The notes under the pieces: generated by a model
Told to the model about the DNA's origin: nothing
Seen by the model: the letters and a program-made list of their open reading frames with translations, nothing else
The model's database searches: none
Part shown: positions 57,519 through 64,000 of the stretch, in pieces
Layout: each line of letters begins with the position of its first letter
How positions within the stretch are numbered: position 1 is the first letter of the stretch
Program-made: the position numbers and the translations under genes
Source of the DNA: Adiantum capillus-veneris
Lineage: Eukaryota > Streptophyta > Polypodiopsida > Polypodiales > Pteridaceae
Assembly: GCA_014529385.2 (NCBI GenBank)
Contig: CM043969.1
Coordinates: 27,113,946 to 27,177,945, forward strand
Length of the DNA stretch: 64,000 nt
Direction of reading: 5' to 3'

Positions 57519-58904
57519 TACACGTAGGATGTCTTTTTTCCTAGAATGGCTTCAAATTCAAAGTACAGAATCCCCTTGATGTACTGATCATTGTGGTATG
57601 CTTAAAAGTGAGTTTGGAGTGCCAGATCACACAAAACACATCCTATGTGTAGGATGTCTTTTTGGCCTGTTTGGTCCCAGACTTGTCCCACAGCTTCCTC
57701 CTGATGTCAGCAACACAGTGGTATGCTTAGATTTTGGTTTGGGTTTCAAAAGACCCCAATTTTAGCTGATCTAGTCTTTTTCAATCAAAAGTTCTAAAAT
57801 CTGCTTAGAACCCCCTTTTCTTCCCCAAATGAGATAAAAACTTTCTCAATCACTCAATATATCATGCAGATCATGCTCTTGCAACCATCCTATGGTTTTG
57901 GTCTTGGAATAATGCCTTGGCACAATTTGGGTAGGATGTCTAGCAATTTCGGTCTATCTGGCCTTATCCTGTCAAGATATGGTCAAATTTCCACTTTGCA
58001 GGTGAAAATAGGGTAAAAACTACTTTCTAAACACACTGGTCAACTCAATTTTCCAAAATTCCCACTAGATTGTCTTGTAGACATCCTACGTGTAGGATGT
58101 CTACTTTTTGATTTTTTTATTCTGAAGTGTCCCTGATGCTTTCTTATGTTCTCAGTAAGTGCAAGTATGCTTCACAAGTTGCAACAACATGCAAACATCA
58201 CTCAACTTAACTCTTTTCTGAAATTTTGCATTTTCTGACTCCGCCTTTTGGCTTTTGGTCAACAAAACTAGGAAAAAACACTCAAGTCACTATGAGAATA
58301 GAGTAAAACCTACCCTCTGAACACACTGGTCAACTCAGTTTTCCCAAATTCCTTTCCAAAAGTTCCATGGAGACATTCTACGTGTAGGATGTCTACGGTC
58401 TAAAAATGCAATTTGTTTCTGCAGTAATACTCCCTATGCTGTGTAGAACTCTCAACACTATTCATAGAAACTTTTGGACTTCAAATGAGTTTTCAAACAC
58501 ACTTTTGTGTCTTTTACAACCTTGTGATGAATCTAACAAGCAAGTATACATGCATGAAGTGCTCTAGATCATAAATCATGATGTTCTACCTACTCTACTC
58601 CTACTCATCATGTGAAATGGTGATAATGGTGTTTTGGTTGCTTCCTGGCCTCCCTGGACTCTCAAGCTTTCCTCCCACCACTTCTACCACTCAAACTCCT
58701 ACTCTTTACAACACAACTCAACTAAAACTAACTAAATCTACCTAAATCGAAGGATCTAGGCCAGACACATGCTCCCTAGACTCCCTCTAAGACCTAGAGA
58801 GTCCTCCACCCTCTGATCCTATCTAAATGTAAAACAAGACTCTTGGAAAGCCAAAGAATCCCTATCCTCAAGGACTAGTCTCGATACCCTACCTAAGGTT
58901 TTAG
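57519..58904 (-). repeat. Leader of element B, proximal part, with palindromes
   Basis: Right half of the split palindrome at 57524-57534, copies at 57636-57659, 58079-58102 and 58371-58394, and a half-site at 57931-57941. Repeats of the blocks in D's leader occur here. Confidence 0.85.
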
Positions 58905-58922
58905 TCCCCGGCAGCGGCGCCA
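58905..58922 (-). other. Primer binding site of element B (Asp tRNA type)
   Basis: Minus strand TGGCGCCGCTGCCGGGGA, one base from the complement of plant Asp tRNA 3' end as I recall it. Confidence 0.8.
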
Positions 58923-58923
58923 A

Positions 58924-59848
58924 TGTTGGACAGATACGCCCCGACAGACGTCAGCACAACGAGAAGTCACCTAACAAGATTTTTCAGCTAAGGACGAAGC
59001 TCGATCCATAGGCGCATGGAATCTAGCATAGGGTGTCAATCTACACTCGACCGACTCCTAACTAATTCCTAAAGAGGTCTCTACCCAATGTCCAATCTAC
59101 AGTCTTCAGGAGTGCTTAAGAAGAGATTCCCGTCAACGCTTCCTAGAGCTAAATACCCATCAAACAATCTCGAAACACCACAGAACTTGAAGGAGAACCA
59201 ACTAATACCAATAGATCACTCGCCCTAAGATCTATGAACCAAAATCTCAACCCAAAACACCTGGTGCAGAATCGCGTAGGATGTCTGACCAAAATTTGTA
59301 GGTCATTGTTTTCAAAAATTGAAGTGCCTAATGTGTAGCTCTACTCAATGTGAACGCGTGGATATGCAACAATGCAAAAACAAATAACGTATGCTCACCG
59401 AATCACCAGATGAAGCTCATAGACGGAGCTCGCAAAACCGGACCGTACACGCGCAATGTAGGTATTGGCGCATATCTCTTGTCGGGGGCAACACGCTGCA
59501 CTTCTCTGCACTCGATTCCGACCATCAGTGCTCGCGTAGCGTCAAGATGAAGATCTCACTCTCTCTTGTTCACAGTAAGCTCATTCAGAGACCTTTTTTT
59601 AAAATTGACAAAAGGTTTTTCATTAAGGTCAAAAAGTGGTATATATACCTTACAATTCTCAAACCCTAAAGTTCCATTTTAACCATCTACTCAATCTAAA
59701 TGTCAAAACTGGGATACAATCTGGAAACTTCTGTAAGCCCCAATATTTACAAGGTGAATTGTCGGGTTTTCCTCAGTAAATGAATAATTACAAAAAATAA
59801 TAATATGCCGAGCCGTCATTTTCCGTTGGGTGTTCCCAGCTTCTAACA
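58924..59848 (-). repeat. 5' LTR of element B
   Basis: 925 bp, TGTTGGACAG... to ...CTTCTAACA. The first 650 bp match D's LTRs (same landmarks and the half-site at 59276-59286); the last 270 bp (U3, upstream on the minus strand) differ, including a different TATA region (GTATATATACC at about 59640). GATAG follows, within copia C's RNase H. Confidence 0.75.
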
Positions 59849-60064
59849 GATAGTCAGAGTGATCTTGCATTGGCAAGGAATCCCGTGTTTCACTCCAAAT
59901 TGAAACACATTGAAGTCAGGTGTCATCTCGTGAGAGATCTCTTGGCCAAAAAGCTCATTGATTTGGTCAAGGTACACATTGACGACAACCAAGCAGATGC
60001 TTTGACAAAAGGCTTAGCTTTGGAGCGGTTTACACATTGCAGTGAGTTTATGGGTATAGGTTGA
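59849..60064 (+). pseudogene. Copia C RNase H C-terminus
   Basis: Opens mid-domain with DSQSDLALARNPVFHSKLKH, then IEVRCHLVRDLL and HIDDNQADALTKGL, the standard copia RNase H end, to a stop at 60062-60064. Element B's LTR cuts it upstream. A purine tract (TAAGTGAGAGTTT, 60122-60134) and LTR follow. Confidence 0.85.
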
Positions 60065-60136
60065 AGCCACTAGATTGCTTCATGGTTGTACATACCAGGT
60101 CACTTGGGCTGCGCTAGCCTTTAAGTGAGAGTTTAT

Positions 60137-60336
60137 TGGGATTCAGGCGAATTGGTCGGATATCCCACCTACTAGTAGCCCATCTACTAACTTAACCATG
60201 TATACACTTATTCTTTAATACAATAGAATAAGGAGCTGCCAACAGGATAACGTTGTTGTGCGCTCCACCCAAAGCAGGCCTCTCTCTCTCTCTCTCTGCT
60301 CTTGCACTCGCACTCGCACTCGCACATGCTAGTACA
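60137..60336 (+). repeat. LTR of copia family C, 3' copy
   Basis: TTGGGATTCAGGCGAATTGG to ...GCTAGTACA, similar to 28367-28569. Confidence 0.8.
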
Positions 60337-61524
60337 TCCAAACTGTGTTGACCCTAGCAGGTGGCATGGGTTGATATATGTAGGCTAGAAAAGGCATGGA
60401 GAAAGGCTGGAGCAGCTAGGAAGATCATAGGCTGGCAGGTAGCAGCGGAGGTGTATGAGTGATGCGGTTTATAGGCCAAGGAAGGCTCCATCATGGGCTA
60501 ATTTGGGTAGCAGGTGAAGGAGATGCAACTTGCATTCTTTGGGTCCAAGAATGTAGAGCTTGAAGTGCTGAAGGAGCAGGTCCAAACGGCTCATCCAACA
60601 AAGCTACGGAGCCCAAGTTATTAAAGGTTGAAGGTTCAGTGTGTTGAAGATTCTTGCCGGACAAGGCAGTTGAGGATAGGTGGTCCAAGTGGAAGATTAG
60701 GTACACGTGTGTACTGCTCAATTTATGGATCCTACCCGTCTTTTCACATTCTAGTTAGGAACCACGGACTGCAAGTTATGGCCAGTTGAAGTTTTGTCGG
60801 GGGCTAGGTTGATGCCCACCTAACCACATAGTGAGGCGAGAAATCTGGCGTCTTTTGAGCTTCAGCAGGGTTTGAGAAGGTGTTATGCAATGTATGGATT
60901 CAATAGGAGTTGTCTGCACGTCAAACGGAGCCTGGAGTGGAAAGATATATAAGCCGGAAGACTGGGTGCACTTATCTGAAGTTGATTGCAGATGAAACAT
61001 TGGAATTTTTACGGCCTCGGTTCGAGCTCTCAGAGCATTGTGAAATGGGGTGAGGTTGGATGAGTTTGAAGTCAACATCATGAAGTTGCAACTGGGATTT
61101 GCTGATTGGGAACCGGAGTTTCGAGCCATAAATAACAGGATGTTGCAGTTGAAGGGGATTTCTTGCATCAAATGGAACTTTTGAAGAAAAAAGCAGGAGT
61201 TTGGAGGGTGACCCCCATAAGCGCACCACGTGGCGGCAAAAATCCCATATGCATCGATCTTGGCTCGGAGGTAGTGGCATAAGAGCTGACCCATGAGGCC
61301 CTATTGGCATGTGGAATTTGAGTGTGAGCTTGAGAGGTCCCTAGCTATGGAAAGGCGGCGTTGGGCGCTATTTTGGGCCCAGTGGCGCAAGGATGGTGGT
61401 GGTCGGTGGCACGCGTTGGCATTGATGGCTGGCGGCGGCGGTTTGTGTGATGTGATGATGTGGCAATCCATAAGGGCTTGTGCCTGCACCCGTTGGGCCC
61501 CAACTGTTTTGAAGGCAAAATGCG
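60337..61524. other. No gene recognised
   Basis: Open frames at 60776-61310 (minus) have no recognisable motif. GTCAAACGGAGCCTGGA and TATATAAGCC near 60920-60955 hint at retroelement leader or promoter sequence, but I cannot assign it. Confidence 0.45.

Positions 61525-61559
<35 letters not shown>
61525..61559. repeat. C35 homopolymer
   Basis: Thirty-five consecutive C residues. Poly-Gly/poly-Pro frames across it are artefacts. Confidence 0.95.
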
Positions 61560-61562
<3 letters not shown>

Positions 61563-62597
61563 AACGATATCGCTATTACTCAAGGAGGGGAGGGGTTCCG
61601 CAAGAGATAGATAGATAGAGAGAGCATGAGCCCAAGCCCAGTCAAGGGGAGGGTCTCACGGACAACAAAAAACTAGCAAGAGAGGGAAATAAAGCGATTC
61701 CAAGGAGGCCCGAAGGTCTAAGAAAAGCAAGCAAGGGAGCATGTAGTAGAGGGGTCAAATGAGAGAGAGGGAGCCTATTTGAGATGTGTCCACAAAGCCA
61801 AAAAGGAAAGTGCAAGGGCGGACAAAGAGCAAAGAGGTGTGCACCATGCAGTTGCTAAAAAAAATGGAAAGTGCCAAGTGGTGGCAATGCAAGAAAACTT
61901 CTAAAGGGAGCTTCAATTAATTGTACGAGCTAGATAGCTCCTTGTTTTTTCTTTTTAGGCTTAGCCAAGCCTTATAAAAGGGCATAGAAGTGATTTTTTA
62001 AGGGCTTTTTTGCCAGAGAGAGTCACTGGAGGTTTTCAAGCCTATGTATTGCAAGCTTGCCATTGGAGCATCATACTTGATTGTATTATCTCCCTATGCA
62101 ATATTACCAAACCTTTGCCCCTATTTCTTGTGTTGCTTCTCCCCATCCCCCCCCGGTTTTCTCTCGCTCTTTGTGTAATTGCCAATGCTCGTAGAGGGTT
62201 TACCTACGGCTTGAAGGGTGTTACCAAGGGGGCAGAATTGGGGTGTCTTGTGAATCGGGAAGGGTGAGTTGAGTAGTATGGGTGCGTTGGTGCTGTAAGG
62301 TGTTTTTTGCAAGGTGTGAGACAGTTGTTATGTATTCTCAAGTGGATTTGTTAGTGCAAATTAGTCAAATTGAAGGTGTTATTAGAGAGGTTAGGGGTGT
62401 TGTGGAATCCCTGTGCTATAGAGAGGAAAACATTTTGTGTGTTGGGTGTGTTCCCTATTACCCCTCTCCATCTTTTGGTACCCCCATTGAGGAGCTGTCT
62501 GATGCTCCAATTTGAGGTTCGAAGCAGTGTTTTTTAGCCGACAAAGCGGTTGGATGATGGTCGAGGTGTTTGATGGTTAAGTTTGAAGCTGACAGAG
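61560..62597. other. No firm feature; possible LTR/leader before the gag remnant
   Basis: GA-rich at 61605-61625 and 61760. Lies directly upstream of a gag, so some of it may be that element's LTR and leader, but no primer site was recognised. Confidence 0.4.
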
Positions 62598-63186
62598 ATG
62601 GTGGAACCAGGTTTTGGCCCCATATTTATGGGCATTGAAGATCCCGAGGATTGGTTAGCAGATTTTGAGTAATGGCTGTTGTCGATGCGTATATCAACGG
62701 ATGAAAAAAGGTTGCAGACCGTGCCACTGTTGATGCGAGGACGGGCCAAGGTGTGGTTCAATGATATGGAGAGCAATGATCGAGGATCGTGGCAAAGATT
62801 GCAAAGTCAGTTTTTGGAGCTGTTTCGGGAAGTGATTACGACAGAAGAAGCTGGTACAAGGCTGAAGGCAATACACTAGGATGTAAGTAAGGATTTTTTC
62901 ATTTTCATTGAGCAGTTTGAAGCTTGTTGGAAACACTTAGAGATTGCTGCTGGGGTAAAAAACAATCAGTATTTGAAGCTGTCAAGAGGGCTTGCATCTG
63001 AGGATTAGAGAAAAGGTCAAAGACTGTGCGGATACCTATGAAGACATGGTCTATCTGGCAAAGATAAAGAGAAGAAAGGCAAAGCAGAAGCTGGAGGTGG
63101 GCATGCTAAAGCCAACAAATTATATGCCTGTTGCGGAGGTAGCAAAGTGCTCTATGGTCCAACCAAAGGTGATAATGGTTGTTTGA
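62598..63186 (+). pseudogene. Decayed LTR-retrotransposon gag (same family as element F)
   Basis: From ATG 62598: GPIFMGIEDPEDWLADFE, then TAA at 62670-62672, then WLLSMRISTDEKRL, RGRAKVWFNDMESNDRGSW, FLELFREVITTEEAGTRL, and after a frame break TYEDMVYLAKIKRRKAKQKL and VGMLKPTNY. This matches, motif for motif, the minus-strand gag at 23449-24535. No zinc knuckle or pol follows before the CACTA end. Confidence 0.65.
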
Positions 63187-63335
63187 AGTGTAAAGCCTAT
63201 TTAGATAAGGACTACTGTGGGCTATGTTCCTTGGAGGTTTACAGTTTTCCATGTGCATGTGCCGGGGATGGACGATCTTGTCAATGAGGAGAAGCTCCAT
63301 GTTGAGATGAACCAAGGTGCAAAAGCGGTAGCACA

Positions 63336-64000
63336 CACTACAAGAGGTTGTGTGCTCTTGTGACGCTGTTAGCGACGGAAATACACTGGGTTTTTATAAC
63401 CCCCGGCATCGCTAAAACCGTCGCTAATAGCGTCGCTACGAGAGCGTCGCTATATGCGTCGCTATATAGAGACGCTCATAGCGACGCTATTAGCGATGGT
63501 TTTAGCGACGTTTACACAGAAGTCTATAGCGACGCTCATAGCGACGCTACAGAGCCATAAATAGCGACGGTTATAGCGACGCCCGAGAGAATTTTTTTTT
63601 GGTGACAGGGCATTGAATGCCCTGCCACCCATCAAGCATATTGTACTTGATTCACTTTTTAAAAAAAGTGCAAGGGTAGATAATAGACCCAAAATAGTCA
63701 CCCACAAGACGCATTGTTTGCAAAATTGACAAGCGTAAAATTGACAATTGTACACATCATAGGCAAAATGAATTGATTGGCAAATGTAATAATGACAATT
63801 GTACAACATCATAGGCATAAAGAATTGATTGGCAAAATGAACTGCGGTGACAAATGTAATAATATAAATGGTTCAAAAAGACGTATAAAATCCGTCTCAT
63901 GATACATAAGCTATGAGAAACCCTAAGCTAATGCTATCTAGCTACGGCTAAACTGACGTCGTCTAGTCAGACGTCTCATCGCGTCCAAGCGGCGTATCTG
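63336..64000 (+). mobile_element. Left end of a CACTA (En/Spm-type) transposon, truncated by the window
   Basis: CACTACAAGAGGTTGTGTGC at 63336 matches the start of plant CACTA terminal inverted repeats. Within the next 260 bp the motif AGCGACG/CGTCGCT recurs in both orientations (63371-63590), as in CACTA subterminal transposase-binding arrays. The three bases before it (ACA) would be the target duplication. The other end and any transposase lie beyond 64000. Confidence 0.65.

Larger units (their letters stand above)
37679..59848 (-). mobile_element. Ty3/gypsy element B, interrupted by element D
   Basis: From right to left: 5' LTR 59848-58924, Asp-tRNA primer site, leader 58904-57519, element D insertion, leader 48285-47613, gag 47612-44042, protease 43957-43358, RT about 42290-41500, RNase H, integrase to 39102, then a 3' coding region to 37932 and a candidate polypurine tract at 37693-37681. 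No 3' LTR is recognisable. Many stops and frameshifts break the coding region. Gag-protease-RT-RNase H-integrase order defines it as gypsy; the Asp primer site is common in Tat/Athila groups. Confidence 0.75.

Noticed and set aside
61293-61610. ORFs with poly-Pro or poly-Gly
   Set aside because: They are produced by the C35 homopolymer.
63371-63590. AGCGACG array as a CRISPR array
   Set aside because: Units are short, in both orientations, without fixed-length spacers, and sit behind a CACTA terminus.

Overview
This window looks like nuclear DNA from a large, repeat-rich plant genome. Evidence: GT-AG introns of about 70-120 bp in two genes, Ty1/copia and Ty3/gypsy LTR retrotransposons nested in each other, plant-type primer binding sites (initiator Met tRNA and Asp tRNA), a Mutator-like transposase gene, a CACTA terminus and long AG/TG microsatellites. 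I see no bacterial-type operons, no rRNA and no tRNA genes. A fern, lycophyte or other non-seed streptophyte is my guess from style only, not shown by the sequence.

Layout. 1-4.7 kb: GA-rich DNA, then a four-exon Mutator-like/SWIM zinc-finger gene on the minus strand with three nonsense codons. 4.7-6.9 kb: TG/CA-rich DNA with a long hairpin and a duplicated 168-bp block that forms the upstream region of the next gene. 6.95-10.97 kb: a 14-exon gene whose spliced reading frame is intact (944 aa). It joins a ParB/sulfiredoxin-like domain to a C-terminal domain resembling a beta-class DNA N4/N6 methyltransferase, and copies of one repeat flank it on both sides. This is the most interesting gene here. 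11.2-14.2 kb: tandem repeats, microsatellites and one small unknown ORF. 14.4-25.7 kb: a direct-repeat pair enclosing a decayed gag (minus) and a nearly full-length but broken copia element (plus). 25.7-28.3 kb: AT-rich DNA with no recognised gene.

28.4-60.3 kb: a nest. The two ends of one copia family (LTR + primer site + gag at 28.4-29.8 kb; RNase H end + LTR at 59.8-60.3 kb) bracket about 30 kb of gypsy-type DNA, all on the minus strand. Element A (about 29.8-36.1 kb) has RT, two RNase H domains and integrase. Element B (about 37.7-59.8 kb) has gag with two zinc knuckles, protease, RT, RNase H, an integrase with two zinc-binding modules, and a 3' region with a second protease domain. Inside B's leader sits element D (48,286-57,518), which has two LTRs, a probable target-site duplication, an Asp-tRNA-type primer site, a polypurine tract and two large ORFs, but no polymerase or integrase. 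The leaders of A, B and D share a 24-bp palindrome (AGACATCCTACG plus its reverse complement), repeated many times. In one copy both halves changed together so the symmetry was kept.

60.3-64 kb: unassigned DNA with a 35-C homopolymer, another decayed gag (plus), and the left end of a CACTA transposon that runs off the window.

Working together: B could supply proteins to D, because the two share LTRs, primer-site type, zinc-knuckle spacing, palindromes and a tryptophan-rich 3' ORF style. The ParB-methyltransferase gene stands apart from the retroelements and has the features of a live gene.
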